A program made the position numbers and the translations under genes. From Azospirillum brasilense (GTDB lineage: Bacteria; Pseudomonadota; Alphaproteobacteria; Azospirillales; Azospirillaceae): 64,000 nt of DNA. How positions within the stretch are numbered: position 1 is the stretch's first letter; every line of letters begins with the position of its first letter. The stretch spans positions 117,143 to 181,142 of the forward strand of contig NZ_CP059454.1 of the NCBI RefSeq assembly GCF_022023855.1, written 5' to 3'. Positions 9,032 to 19,325 of this stretch are shown here, one piece after another. The notes beneath the pieces were generated by a model. That model searched no databases, was not told the DNA's origin, and saw nothing but the letters and a program-made list of their open reading frames with translations.

Positions 9032-10753
9032 ATGTTGAGGCCGATGCGCAAGCTCATCAAGGCCGCCGGGCGGCTGTTCGGCTCCACGTCGCCAGACAAC
9101 GATCACGCCAGAGGTCTTAAAGCGCACGAGCGGGAGGACCACAAGGCGGCGCTTGAAGCGTGGCTGGCCGCAGCACGCGCGGGCCATGCCGACGCGCAGT
9201 ATCGCCTTGGCCGTCTGTACGACTTGGGCAAGGGAGTCGTGCGCAACGCGGTGGATGCGGTCGGCTGGTACCGGCAGGCCGCCGAGCAGGGACACGGCGA
9301 AGCCCAGGCCCGGCTTGCCGAAATCTATTACTATGGATCCGGCCAGCCCAAGGGCGTCGTTCCGACCGACGAGGCGCTGTCACTCCTCTTTCCCAACGGT
9401 CTGAAGATCGAACAGGATTACAAGGAGGCGCTGCGTTGGGCGCGGGCCGCCGCTGAAGGCGGAGTCGTCGGCGCACAGGCCATGCTCGGCTACATGTACG
9501 CCTCCGGTTTCGGCATCATCCCCGACTACGCAATGGCGGAGCGCTGGTACCGTGCCGCCGCCGAACAAGGCAACGCAGCCGCTCAGCTTGGGCTTGGGAC
9601 GTTGCTCGCCGGTGGTTACGGGGAGGCTTCCGATCCCGTCGCGGCCCACGAATGGTTCCGTAAGGCGGCGGATCAGAAGAACGTCATGGCTTGGTACTAC
9701 CTCGGCACCCAGTACGCCTCGGGGCTGGGTGTCGAGAAGGACCATGGCGAAGCGGCCAAATGGTTCCGCAAGGCGGCGGAGGCCGGCGCCGCCGCTGCTC
9801 AGCGGGCGCTCGGTCTGCTGTACGCGCGGGGAATTGGCGTCGCGGCCGACCCTCACCATGCGGAAACCTGGCTGCGCAAGGCGGCTGTCCAAGGCGATGC
9901 CGAGGCGATGCTGCAACTTGGCCATTTGAACAGCCGGGGCGGCGGGATGCAGCCCAATCTGTTCGACGCCGCATCCTGGTATCGTGCGGCGGGTGAGTTG
10001 GGCCATCGTGAAGCCCAGAAAATCATCGCTCAGATGTATCTGGCCGGATCCGGCGTGCCGCGTGACGAGATGGAGGCAGCCCGCTGGCTGGAGCGTGCCG
10101 CGGGACAGGGCGACCCGCAGGCGCAGTTGCGCATCGGCACCTTCTACGCGGAAGGGCGCGGGGTGACCCGCGACTATGACCGGGCGCTCGACTGGTTCCG
10201 ACGGGCCGCCGACCAGGGAAACACCGACGCCGTCTACAACATCGGCATGCTGCACAGCCTGGGGCTGGGGGTGCCGCGCGACCCGGTGGGCGCCATCCAG
10301 TGGCTGGAACGGGCCGCCAGTCAGGGCAGCGCGTTGGCCCAGTTCCGTCTGGGGGCAGCGCTCGCGTCGGGGGACGGTGTGACGCAGGATTACGCCGCTG
10401 CGGCCGAATGGTCGCGCAAGGCGGCCGAGCAGGGCCATGTCGGTGCCATGGTCAATCTTGGCCGCTTCCGCATGCAGGGGTTGGGGGGAGACCGCGATAT
10501 TTCGGAGGCGATCCGTTGGTTGACCGCCGCCGCCAACCAGAAGGAGCCGGCGGCGATGACGGCGCTCGGCGAGTTGCATGGCCATTGGAGCAATCATAAG
10601 GACTTCGTACAGGCCCATCTCTGGCTGGAGCGGGCGGCGGCGCTCGGTGACGAGCGCGCCAAGGTTCTGCTGGAGCGGATGCCGGTTCCCTCACCTTCCA
10701 ACGCATCCGACAAGAACGATGGTGGTCGCTCCCGCGCCGCTGGGGAAGGCTGA
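9032..10753 (+). CDS. Sel1-repeat (SLR) protein
   Basis: A 573-residue alpha-solenoid built of about 13 Sel1-like repeats of 36 residues with the usual pattern A..LG..Y..G.GV..D...A..W...AA.QG. Examples include RLGRLYDLGKGVVRN, YYLGTQYASGLGVEKD and ALGLLYARGIGVAADP. Some repeats are longer because of inserts, as near residue 115. There is no obvious signal peptide, although the first 20 residues are basic and weakly hydrophobic. Sel1 proteins act as protein-interaction scaffolds, often in envelope or exopolysaccharide regulation. It follows the type I secretion genes after a hairpin, so co-transcription is uncertain. ATG 9044 is an alternative start. Confidence 0.88.
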   Translation: MLRPMRKLIKAAGRLFGSTSPDNDHARGLKAHEREDHKAALEAWLAAARAGHADAQYRLGRLYDLGKGVVRNAVDAVGWYRQAAEQGHGEAQARLAEIYYYGSGQPKGVVPTDEALSLLFPNGLKIEQDYKEALRWARAAAEGGVVGAQAMLGYMYASGFGIIPDYAMAERWYRAAAEQGNAAAQLGLGTLLAGGYGEASDPVAAHEWFRKAADQKNVMAWYYLGTQYASGLGVEKDHGEAAKWFRKAAEAGAAAAQRALGLLYARGIGVAADPHHAETWLRKAAVQGDAEAMLQLGHLNSRGGGMQPNLFDAASWYRAAGELGHREAQKIIAQMYLAGSGVPRDEMEAARWLERAAGQGDPQAQLRIGTFYAEGRGVTRDYDRALDWFRRAADQGNTDAVYNIGMLHSLGLGVPRDPVGAIQWLERAASQGSALAQFRLGAALASGDGVTQDYAAAAEWSRKAAEQGHVGAMVNLGRFRMQGLGGDRDISEAIRWLTAAANQKEPAAMTALGELHGHWSNHKDFVQAHLWLERAAALGDERAKVLLERMPVPSPSNASDKNDGGRSRAAGEG

Positions 10754-10761
10754 CCTCTGTC

Positions 10762-11610
10762 CTACAGGACCAGGGTAACGCCGTTCCAAAGGCTTCGTGG
10801 CGGCAGGGAAAGAGCCATATGGCGATGGATATCCCCCGTCACCGGATGCGCCACGGGGCCGAGGTCGGCGTAACCCAGCCTGTGGTACAAGGCTTGGGCG
10901 CGTGTGTTGTGGGGCAGGACGGCCAGTTCCAGCCGTGGGCAGCATCCGGCGGCCCAGCGCTCCGCCGCCCGCATCAGGGCATGCCCAAGCCCCCGACCAC
11001 GGACGTCCGGGTGAAGCTCGATGCCCAGAGCAAGGCCGCGCGATTCCGGCATAACGGGCCAGTCCGGTCCGAGCCGGCATTGTCCGATGACGCGCCCGCC
11101 CCGTTCCGCCACCAGCCAGCACCGTCCGGCCGTCCCCTGCGCGGACGCGGCGAGCCAGGACCGGATGCTTTCCAAGTTTGGGACGCCGGTGGCGACGGAG
11201 CCGCCATTCCAATGAACCATCCCGGCCAGGAAGGTCCACAAGCGTTCCGCATCGCCGTTTGCGGGATGCATGGCGCGCAGCGTGACAGGGCCGAGAGCAG
11301 GGATGGCGCGGCGGGGGGCACCGCGCAGACGCATGCCGGGAAAATCGGGCAGCCGCAAGTCCACGTCGTGCTCGTGATCCGCGAACGCAGCGGGGACCGC
11401 TAGGTCGAAACCGTAGCGCCCATCCCCTCTGCCGGCTGATTTCAGATCGTCGCGTGGAAGGTCGGCCACCGTGTCCAGCCGCAGCGCATGCCCCGAACCG
11501 GAGTCCAGCAGGATCGAGAGGCGCAGCCGCCGGTCGGGATCGGCGGGCATCCACGCCCATCCCCTCACCCGGGGGCCGACACTTTCGAGAAAGCCTTCGC
11601 ACGCCGTCAT
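10762..11610 (-). CDS. GNAT acetyltransferase with N-terminal beta module
   Basis: A 282-residue protein in two parts. Residues about 100-282 form a GNAT N-acetyltransferase; the acetyl-CoA loop is in HPDVRGRGLGHALMRAAERW (R-G-R-G-L-G), followed by AQALYHRLGYADLG. Residues about 10-85 form a small module with GWAWMPADP near the start and GDGRYGF near the end. The same module occurs in the giant glycosyltransferase at 33441-37631. The acceptor is unknown; modification of an amino sugar or a protein is possible. It lies convergent with the Sel1 gene and downstream of the rhamnose operon, 29 bp after rmlA. No strong ribosome site is visible before the ATG. Confidence 0.75.
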   Translation of the reverse strand: MTACEGFLESVGPRVRGWAWMPADPDRRLRLSILLDSGSGHALRLDTVADLPRDDLKSAGRGDGRYGFDLAVPAAFADHEHDVDLRLPDFPGMRLRGAPRRAIPALGPVTLRAMHPANGDAERLWTFLAGMVHWNGGSVATGVPNLESIRSWLAASAQGTAGRCWLVAERGGRVIGQCRLGPDWPVMPESRGLALGIELHPDVRGRGLGHALMRAAERWAAGCCPRLELAVLPHNTRAQALYHRLGYADLGPVAHPVTGDIHRHMALSLPPRSLWNGVTLVL

Positions 11611-11639
11611 GGCGCGGCGATCCAGCGTCCGGGACGCGG

Positions 11640-12502
<863 letters not shown>

Positions 12503-12506
<4 letters not shown>

Positions 12507-13432
12507 GCCTTTGTTCCCACGCCCTGGGTTTCGTCGAGGATGTCGTCCAGCACCCGGTCGAGTCCGGTCATCCAGTCCGCTGGCGGAATGCCGTAGGCTT
12601 GGCCGAGACGCGTGGTGTCGAGGACGGAGTTGGCGGGCCGCCGGGCCGGTGTCGGGAAGTCGGCGGTCGTAATGGCGGTCACGGTCGGGCGGCGTCCGAT
12701 GCGGGGGGCGGCGCGTTCGACGATGCGGTCGGCGAAGCCGTGCCAGGTGGTGGCCGGCGCCCCGCCGTAATGGAAGGTACCGGACGTCCAGCTTCCGCCG
12801 CCCAGCCGCGTCCGCGCGATGGCGGTGATGGCCGCGGCGATGGCCGCCGCCGGGGTCGGGCAACCGTGCTGGTCGGCGACGACTCGCAACTCGTCCCGCT
12901 CGCGGGCCAGCCGCAGCATGGTTTTGACAAAATTGTGCCCGTGAGCCCCGAACACCCAGGCGGTGCGCAGGATCACATGATCGGGCTGGGCGTCTCGCAC
13001 GGCCTCCTCGCCGGCCAGCTTGCTGGCGGCGTAGACACCCTGCGGGGCGACGGGGTCGTCCTCGCTCCAGGGGGTGGACTTGCCGGTTCCGTCAAAGACG
13101 TAGTCGGTCGAGATATGGATCAGCGGGACCCCGGCGGCGGCGCAGGCGCGGGCCAGATTGGCCGGGCCGTCGCGGTTGACCGCGAAGGCCGCGTCCCGCT
13201 CGCTCTCGGCCCTGTCCACCGCGGTGTAGGCCGAGGCGTTGACGACCAGGGCCGGGCGATAGGCGGCGACGGCCGCAGCCACCGCCCGCGCGTCGGTGAC
13301 GTCGCCGGACGCACGGTCCAGCCCCACCGGGGTCAGGTCCGGCGCCCAGGCGGCGCGCAGCAGCTCAAATCCGACCTGACCGTTGGAGCCGAAGACGAGA
13401 ACGGCGCGGGGGTGAGACGTTGCTTCAGCCAT
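12503..13432 (-). CDS. rmlD: dTDP-4-dehydrorhamnose reductase
   Basis: A 309-residue SDR that performs the NADPH-dependent last step of dTDP-L-rhamnose synthesis. It shows the GSNGQVGFELL nucleotide loop, VNASAYTAVDRAE, STDYVFDG and the catalytic YAASKLAGEEAV. Length is typical (about 300). The ATG at 13432 was chosen because the upstream in-frame extension overlaps rmlB and is not conserved-looking. It overlaps rmlB by 8 bp and rmlA by 4 bp, which indicates one transcript with coupled translation. Confidence 0.95.
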
Positions 13433-14498
13433 GGGTCGATTCGGCGACGGGAGCCACGCCGAGACGCTGGCCACCGTAACCGGTGGACAGGCGCTCCCAC
13501 CAGGCACGGTTGTCCAGATACCACGCGACGGTGCGGCGGATGCCGGTTTCGAAGGTTTCAGCGGGCGTCCAGCCCAGCTCGCTCTTCAGCTTGGAGGCAT
13601 CGATGGCGTAGCGATGGTCGTGGCCGGGCCGGTCGGTGACGTGGGTGATCAGGTTTCGCCGCGGTCCGCCGGGCAGCGGTCCGGCCAGCTCGTCGACCAG
13701 ATCGCAAATGGCGTGCACGACGTCGATGTTCTGGCGCTCGCTGTCGCCTCCGACGTTGTAGCTCTCGCCCAACCGGCCGGTCGTCAGGATGGTCCAGAGC
13801 GCCGAAGCGTGATCGTCCACATAGAGCCAGTCGCGCACGTTCAGCCCGCTGCCGTAGACCGGCAGGGGTTGCCCTTGCAGCGCCTTCAGCGTCATCAGGG
13901 GGATCAGCTTCTCCGGAAACTGCCAGCAACCGTAGTTGTTGGAGCAGTTGCTGGCCACGGTCGGCAGGCCGTAGGTCTCGTGCCAGGCCCGGACAAAATG
14001 GTCGGACGCCGCCTTGCTGGCCGAATAGGGAGAATTGGGGGCGTAGGGCGTGGTCTCGGTGAAGCGCCCATCGTCGCCCAGCGTGCCGAACACCTCGTCG
14101 GTGGAAACATGGTGGAAGCGGAAGGCCGCCTTCGCATCGCCTTCCAGCGCACGCCAATGATCGAGCGAGACCCGAAGCAGGGTGACGGTGCCGACCACGT
14201 TGGTCTGCACGAAGGCCATCGGACCGTCGATGGAGCGGTCGACGTGGGTTTCCGCCGCCAGATGGATGACCGCCGTGGGGCGGTGGTCGGCGAAGACGCG
14301 GCGCAGTTCCGCCTCGTCGCAGATGTCCACCTGTTCGAAGGCGTAGCGCGGGTTCCCGGCGAAGGGAGCCAGGCTTTCCAGATCCGCGGCGTAGGTGAGC
14401 TTGTCCACGTTGACGATCGAGGCCGTCGTGTTCGCCAGGACCCAACGGATGAAGGCCGAGCCGATGAAGCCCGCACCGCCCGTCACCAGTATGCGCAT
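13425..14498 (-). CDS. rmlB: dTDP-glucose 4,6-dehydratase
   Basis: A 357-residue extended SDR. It has GGAGFIGSAF at residues 7-16, HLAAETHVDRSIDGP, the active-site TDEVFG, and YSASKAASDHFVRAW with the Tyr/Lys pair, then NNYGCWQFPEKLIPL, which is diagnostic of RmlB. It produces dTDP-4-dehydro-6-deoxy-D-glucose, the branch point to rhamnose (RmlC, RmlD) and to dTDP-4-amino-4,6-dideoxyhexose through the WecE-like enzyme at 20951. Second gene of the rml operon, 92 bp after rmlC. Confidence 0.96.
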   Translation of the reverse strand: MRILVTGGAGFIGSAFIRWVLANTTASIVNVDKLTYAADLESLAPFAGNPRYAFEQVDICDEAELRRVFADHRPTAVIHLAAETHVDRSIDGPMAFVQTNVVGTVTLLRVSLDHWRALEGDAKAAFRFHHVSTDEVFGTLGDDGRFTETTPYAPNSPYSASKAASDHFVRAWHETYGLPTVASNCSNNYGCWQFPEKLIPLMTLKALQGQPLPVYGSGLNVRDWLYVDDHASALWTILTTGRLGESYNVGGDSERQNIDVVHAICDLVDELAGPLPGGPRRNLITHVTDRPGHDHRYAIDASKLKSELGWTPAETFETGIRRTVAWYLDNRAWWERLSTGYGGQRLGVAPVAESTHG

Positions 14499-14590
14499 GC
14501 CATTTCCCCCTACCGCGCCTTTTCGAAAGGCGCCATCAAACCGTCAAAGAGCCCACTCTGAAGCCCCCACCCGGCCGGATCGTGCCGGCC

Positions 14591-15169
14591 TCAGGATGGC
14601 TGGAAATCAAACAGGTCGACCGTCTCGGCCAGCCGCGGAGCCACCGCGTCCTTGTCCGAAACCGACACGCCGGCCGTCGCCGGCCAACCGATGCCGAGTG
14701 CCGGATCGTTCCACAGGATGGACCGCTCGCACTCCCGCGAATAGAGCGCATCGACCTTGTAGGCAACGGTCGTGTTCGGCTCGAGCGTGCAGAAGCCATG
14801 CGCGAAGCCGGCGGGGATGAAAAGTTGCTCCAGCCCGTCGGCGGTCAGTTCCACCGCAGCGTGCCGCCCGAAGGTCGGCGATCCGCGGCGGATGTCCACC
14901 ACCACGTCCAGGATGCGTCCGGCCAGAACCCGGATCAGCTTGGTCTGGGCGAAAGGAGGAAGCTGGTAATGCATGCCGCGCACCGTGCCGGGCGTGGCCG
15001 ACAGCGACTGATTGTCCTGAACCCAGCGCCGTTCCAGGCCGTTCAGGGCAAAGGCCTGCTCGTTCCAGGTTTCGACAAAATATCCCCGCGCATCGCCGAA
15101 CCGCTTCGGCACGACCAGTCGGACATCAGGCAGTGACGTTGACGTTACCTGCATAGGGAGGGATCCCAT
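14591..15169 (-). CDS. rmlC: dTDP-4-dehydrorhamnose 3,5-epimerase
   Basis: A 192-residue cupin epimerase. It has RGYFVETWNEQAF, QDNQSLS, VRGMHYQLPPFAQTKLIRV with the catalytic histidine, DVVVDIRRGSPTFG and IPAGFAHGFCTL, all in the RmlC order. First gene of the operon, so the promoter should lie in 15170-15380, which is more AT-rich than its surroundings. The ATG at 15169 has GGAG 11 bp upstream; the ATG at 15154 is an alternative with no purine-rich site. Confidence 0.95.
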   Translation of the reverse strand: MGSLPMQVTSTSLPDVRLVVPKRFGDARGYFVETWNEQAFALNGLERRWVQDNQSLSATPGTVRGMHYQLPPFAQTKLIRVLAGRILDVVVDIRRGSPTFGRHAAVELTADGLEQLFIPAGFAHGFCTLEPNTTVAYKVDALYSRECERSILWNDPALGIGWPATAGVSVSDKDAVAPRLAETVDLFDFQPS

Positions 15170-15380
15170 CGATCAGAAAGCTCCGCGCGTCGAGGCCGAA
15201 GGCTTCTCGGGCGGATTGCGGTGAATGGCAAGGCGACGTGCCAAGGCAGGCGGATGATCGGTTGCATCGAACGTTTCGTCAGGACGCCTGCATTCGGCAA
15301 AGAATAAATGGAATAGACCGTTCCTTAGCGCAAACACCTGTTGCATCGCAAGCAAAAGCCGGCTGGAACCCGTGCATAAC

Positions 15381-17063
15381 TTAGGACATCATCCCCTGTG
15401 CCGGGGCGGCCTCCTGTACGAAGCCGTACTTCATCAGGTGGACGAGGCTGCGCAGCAGCAGCAGGCGGCGCTCCTCGGGGACGAGCGTCAGGATCTGGGC
15501 GACCGTGCGGCCTGGGGCGTCCAGGGATTCCAAAGCCATCAGCAGATCGGTGGCCGGTGATACGGTGCCGCCGCGCGCCGTCGAGTTCAGCGGATCGGCG
15601 TGCAGCGCTGCCAGGGCCTCGGCCATTCCCGCGCGGGTCAGACTGCCGGCCCGCGCCAGCCGGGTCGACGGGGTCAGGTGGCGCGTCGGGTAGGACGCGA
15701 ACATGCGCAGGGGATCCGGGCGCAACGGGTTGCCGTCGCGGTCGGGGCGCCGCGGGGCGCGTTCCGCGGCGTGGTTGCGGATTTCCGCCAGCTGGCGCCA
15801 GACGTCGAGATACTGCGGGATGATCGCCCGCCAATCGAAGGCAGCAATGGCGCGGGCCCGGCCGGCCTCACCCATCCGCCGCCGCAGTGCGGGGTCCGCA
15901 GCCAGCCGCGTGTAGGCGTCCGCCGCCGCGGCCACGTCGACGGCGCTCACCTGCGAGACGCGGCCGATGTAGAAATCATAGGTGTCCAGCCCGGCGGCGT
16001 AGCGGTCGGCAAAATCGGGTCCGGTGCCCGGCGGCGGCAGGATGGTGGGAATCCGGAATCCGTCCACTCCGTCGCGCACCGTCTCGCGGTAGCCGTTCCA
16101 GTCGGTGACGACGCAGGGCAGCCCGGCCGCCATCGCCTCCACCGGGGAGATCCCAAAGGTCTCCTGCACGTTGTCCACCAGCGAGGTGAACAGGTCGGCG
16201 GCGGCCCAGACGCGGGTCCGCACTTCCGGCTTGCGACCGTCCAGGAAGATGGCGTTGACGCTGGGGCAATAACGTTTGGCACCCTGGATGAAGGCGGCGC
16301 CGATGGAGTCGTTGCCGAACCAGCCGGCCTGGATCAGGTGGATCCGCTTGCCGGTTCGCCGGACAGCTTCCTCCAGCGCCAGATACATGGCGATCGGGTG
16401 CGCCTTGGCGTGGAAGCTGAGGCGTCCCATGAACAGCACAGCGACATCATCCTCGCCGATGCCCAGCGCCGCGCGCTCCGCGTTGCGGTCCGCCGGGCCG
16501 AAGCGGAACGCGTCCGTGTCCACGCCGAGCGGGATCACCGGCAGATGAGGCATCGGGACCCCGGCGGCGCCCAGCCGGTCGCGCAGATACTCCGCGTAGG
16601 GCTCCAGAACCGCCTCCACCGAAGCGCGGGCCGCCCAGGATGTGCAGATCACCGCGTCCCACGGTTGCACCGGCGCGGTGGCCAGGGCGCCCAGGGTCTG
16701 GGGCGATTCCGAGGTCGTGTGGGTGATGCCGCACAGGCTGTAGCCCCGCTGGTCGCGGGAGCGGCGGCGCCAGGCGAACTGGTCGATGCCCGGTCCCGGC
16801 AGGAACAGGCAGCCGACACGGGCCAGCCGCGACGGTTCTCCGGTCGGGTAGAGCGCCACCTCCCGCCCCGGCGCGTGACGGGCGGCGAGATCGGCGAACA
16901 GGCGCGCCTGCTCCGCTCCGTCGGCGTGACAGGCGAAGCTGTTCAATCCGGAGTGCCGGAAGAAACCGACGAGGAAGGATTCCCCCGCCACATGGCGGCC
17001 CTTCAGGTCCGCCCGCGCGGTCTCGTAACCGTCGGGGTGGAAATAGATGGCGGCGTTGGACAC
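15381..17063 (-). CDS. Family 4-type glycosyltransferase
   Basis: About 560 residues from a GTG start preceded by AAGGA. The C-terminal Rossmann half has VAVLFMGRLSFHAKAHP and the nucleotide-sugar site ETFGISPVEAMAAGLPCVV, typical of GT-B retaining family 4 enzymes. The N-terminal half begins SNAAIYFHPDGYETA and contains the acceptor-side block SFLVGFFRHSGL. An extra 100-residue helical tail follows the catalytic fold. The gene sits between the rml operon and a secreted protease, on the same strand as rml. A role in assembling a rhamnose-containing glycan is plausible; donor and acceptor are unknown. Confidence 0.85.
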   Translation of the reverse strand: MSNAAIYFHPDGYETARADLKGRHVAGESFLVGFFRHSGLNSFACHADGAEQARLFADLAARHAPGREVALYPTGEPSRLARVGCLFLPGPGIDQFAWRRRSRDQRGYSLCGITHTTSESPQTLGALATAPVQPWDAVICTSWAARASVEAVLEPYAEYLRDRLGAAGVPMPHLPVIPLGVDTDAFRFGPADRNAERAALGIGEDDVAVLFMGRLSFHAKAHPIAMYLALEEAVRRTGKRIHLIQAGWFGNDSIGAAFIQGAKRYCPSVNAIFLDGRKPEVRTRVWAAADLFTSLVDNVQETFGISPVEAMAAGLPCVVTDWNGYRETVRDGVDGFRIPTILPPPGTGPDFADRYAAGLDTYDFYIGRVSQVSAVDVAAAADAYTRLAADPALRRRMGEAGRARAIAAFDWRAIIPQYLDVWRQLAEIRNHAAERAPRRPDRDGNPLRPDPLRMFASYPTRHLTPSTRLARAGSLTRAGMAEALAALHADPLNSTARGGTVSPATDLLMALESLDAPGRTVAQILTLVPEERRLLLLRSLVHLMKYGFVQEAAPAQGMMS

Positions 17064-17175
17064 GGGCGGTCGGGGTCCTTGGCGGTTGTGCCGGCGCTGC
17101 TCGGGCAAGGTCGGCGGGAGAGTAACCGCCCATCCTCGCCAGAGCAACGCGCCCGAATGTCCGTCCGCACCCCGT

Positions 17176-18936
17176 TCAGCCGTTCAGCCAGACCGCCAGA
17201 TAATCGGTGCCGTTCACCGTGCCGGGCATCGCCGTCAGGGACCCCACGGACTTGCCGCTCAGTGTCAGGCTGGCGTCGATGTTGCCGTCGCCGTTGAGAT
17301 CGATGTGGGCCGTGGCGCCGGTGAAGCCGCCGGCGCCGCCCATCTCCGCCCAACTGATGACCGACGTTCCCGGTTGCCAGCCCCAGACGGTCACGATCTC
17401 CCCCGCCTCCAGGTCGGTCACGGTGGACCAAACCGGCTCGCCCGAGCGGGCGTCGAGGAAGAAAGTGTCGTGGCCTTCGCCGCCGGTCAGGAAGTTGGAC
17501 CCTGTTCCGCCGTCCAGAACATCGTTGCCGGCGCCGCCATCGATGGCGTCCGTGCCGCCCCGGCTGTTGATGAAGTCATTGCCGTTGCTGCCGACGATCG
17601 CCTCGCCGTCGTCGCTGCCGATGAGCTGCCATTCCAGGGTCTGGACGGGTCCGGAGTAGGTCGAGGCCTCCTGCAGGATCCGTTGCCCCGACGCGCTGTT
17701 GGCCACACCGAAGAAGGTGCTGGCCACCGTGCCGGGCGTCGCGTCCCGGCTCAACGCCAGGGTCATGTCCCCGAAGGACAGATGTTCGATGCTGCGCAGG
17801 GTGTTCGTGCCCTGCGGGCCTTCCACCATCACTTCACCCGCTCCGCTGTGGCGGATGGTGTAGGACGAGGGCGCCCCCTCGAACACCGCCGTGTCGAACC
17901 CGTCGCCGCCGTCCAGCAGGTTGTTGCCGGCCCCGCCGATCAGCGTGTCGTCGCCGGCCCCGCCGTACAGGGCGTTGTCCCGTTCGTTGCCGATCAGGAT
18001 GTCGTTCCCCGAGCCGCCGATGGCGTTCTCGATCCAGCAGTCGTAGGCAATGCCCAGCGTCCGGGATTCCATGTAGAAGCCGGCTCGCCAAGCCGGTCCC
18101 AGGTCGCTGTAGGAACCGGGGCGCAGGTCGATCCGGGCGTCGCTGGTCTGGTTGGCCCAGCTTATGGTGTCGTTGCCGCCGCCGTCCCAGATGGTTTCGA
18201 AGATCGCCTGTCCAGGCGCCCAGGAATAGACGGTGTCCCCGGCGTTGGTCGACATGTTGGCGCCGTACAGATACTGGATGGCCGCGATGTCGTCGACCAT
18301 GGGGGTGGTCGGAAAACGATCCTGCCAATAGCCCATCTCCGGAGGCGCCCCGGGGTAGGAACGGTAGCTCATCGTGCTGTAGAGCTGGCTATCGATTCCG
18401 GTGGGAGCGATCGGAAAAGCCCCGTATTCCTCATGCAGGTGCTTTAGGCCGAAGGCGTGTCCGATCTCGTGGACGATGGTCTGGTAGGTGTAGGAGCCGG
18501 CTGCCCAGGACAGGGTCGGATCGGCAAAGAGGGAGCCGAACCACACGTCGCCCGCTTCCGGCAGATCCACCACGGGCAGAACCGTGTAGGCGGTTGCCGG
18601 AGCGTTGCTCCCTCCGAAGCGGAGGTCGCCGCAGGACAGGGCGTTGTCGGCGACCTCGGTGCAGGTGATGTTCGCCACCGCCGTCCAGGTGCCGAGCGCT
18701 TGGCGGATCGCTGCCTGTGCCGTGCCGGACAGGGTCCAAAGGCTTCCCGGGTCCGGCGTCAGATAGCCGTCCCGATAGGCCGACAGGCCGGCAGTACCGA
18801 AAGAATAAGTCAGGGAAACCCCGGCCCCCGGATTGCTCCCTTCGCCCCACTTGTATCCGGAAAGCAATGAATCGATTTCAATGCGTCCGTTTCCCATGAT
18901 TTCGGATACCGGGGATGTGTAATCCGGTGCGCTCAT
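17176..18936 (-). CDS. Serralysin-type RTX metalloprotease
   Basis: A 586-residue secreted M10B peptidase. The zinc site HEIGHAFGLKH (near residue 154-164) and the Met-turn STMSYRS (near 187) are both intact. Two blocks of calcium-binding nonapeptides follow: GGSGNDILIGN, GGAGDDTLIGG and GGAGNNLLDGG, then GGAGNDVLDGG and GGEGHDTFFLD. The extreme end is hydrophobic (DYLAVWLNG), as expected for an uncleaved C-terminal type I signal, and there is no N-terminal signal peptide. ATG 18936 follows AGGTGG. The exporter at 5430-8988 is a good candidate. No inhibitor gene is adjacent. AT-rich DNA upstream should hold the promoter. Confidence 0.93.
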   Translation of the reverse strand: MSAPDYTSPVSEIMGNGRIEIDSLLSGYKWGEGSNPGAGVSLTYSFGTAGLSAYRDGYLTPDPGSLWTLSGTAQAAIRQALGTWTAVANITCTEVADNALSCGDLRFGGSNAPATAYTVLPVVDLPEAGDVWFGSLFADPTLSWAAGSYTYQTIVHEIGHAFGLKHLHEEYGAFPIAPTGIDSQLYSTMSYRSYPGAPPEMGYWQDRFPTTPMVDDIAAIQYLYGANMSTNAGDTVYSWAPGQAIFETIWDGGGNDTISWANQTSDARIDLRPGSYSDLGPAWRAGFYMESRTLGIAYDCWIENAIGGSGNDILIGNERDNALYGGAGDDTLIGGAGNNLLDGGDGFDTAVFEGAPSSYTIRHSGAGEVMVEGPQGTNTLRSIEHLSFGDMTLALSRDATPGTVASTFFGVANSASGQRILQEASTYSGPVQTLEWQLIGSDDGEAIVGSNGNDFINSRGGTDAIDGGAGNDVLDGGTGSNFLTGGEGHDTFFLDARSGEPVWSTVTDLEAGEIVTVWGWQPGTSVISWAEMGGAGGFTGATAHIDLNGDGNIDASLTLSGKSVGSLTAMPGTVNGTDYLAVWLNG

Positions 18937-19325
18937 GGCCACCACCTTTTGAATAAAAGAGGGTTGTTTGTAAAAACAGCTCTTCAATTCAGAAACGGAG
19001 CGCGGTCATTCAACGAATTCGGAGGGGATATAAACTAAATAATTAGTGTAAATAAATAAATTAAGGCTTTAGCGCTTAAGTTATCGTGCTGGGTATTTGA
19101 TTTTCCTGTGGGGCTTAACGCGGGTGACAACAATGTCTTGGCGGGTGATCTTTCTTGGGCTGACCCTATCCGTCCGGACGTTACTTGCGGGGGGCAGTGG
19201 GCTGAAGGGGAGTGGTCCGTCTGGACGCGCCGTGCCCATTCCTCTTGCGCGACCGGATGCTTTCGCGGCCTTTTGGACCTGATCGATCCTTGGGATCAGC
19301 CCTTTGGAAAGACCGGAGAGGGACG
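18937..19325. other. Divergent intergenic region, AT-rich core
   Basis: A 389-bp gap between the divergent protease and flavoprotein genes. Bases 19021-19080 are only about 28% G+C by hand count, in sharp contrast to the flanks. Promoters for both genes are expected here, but no convincing -35/-10 pair or coding frame was recognised. Confidence 0.5.

Noticed and set aside
10754..10761. A terminator between the convergent Sel1 and GNAT genes
   Set aside because: Only 8 bases separate the stops and no stable hairpin was found there.
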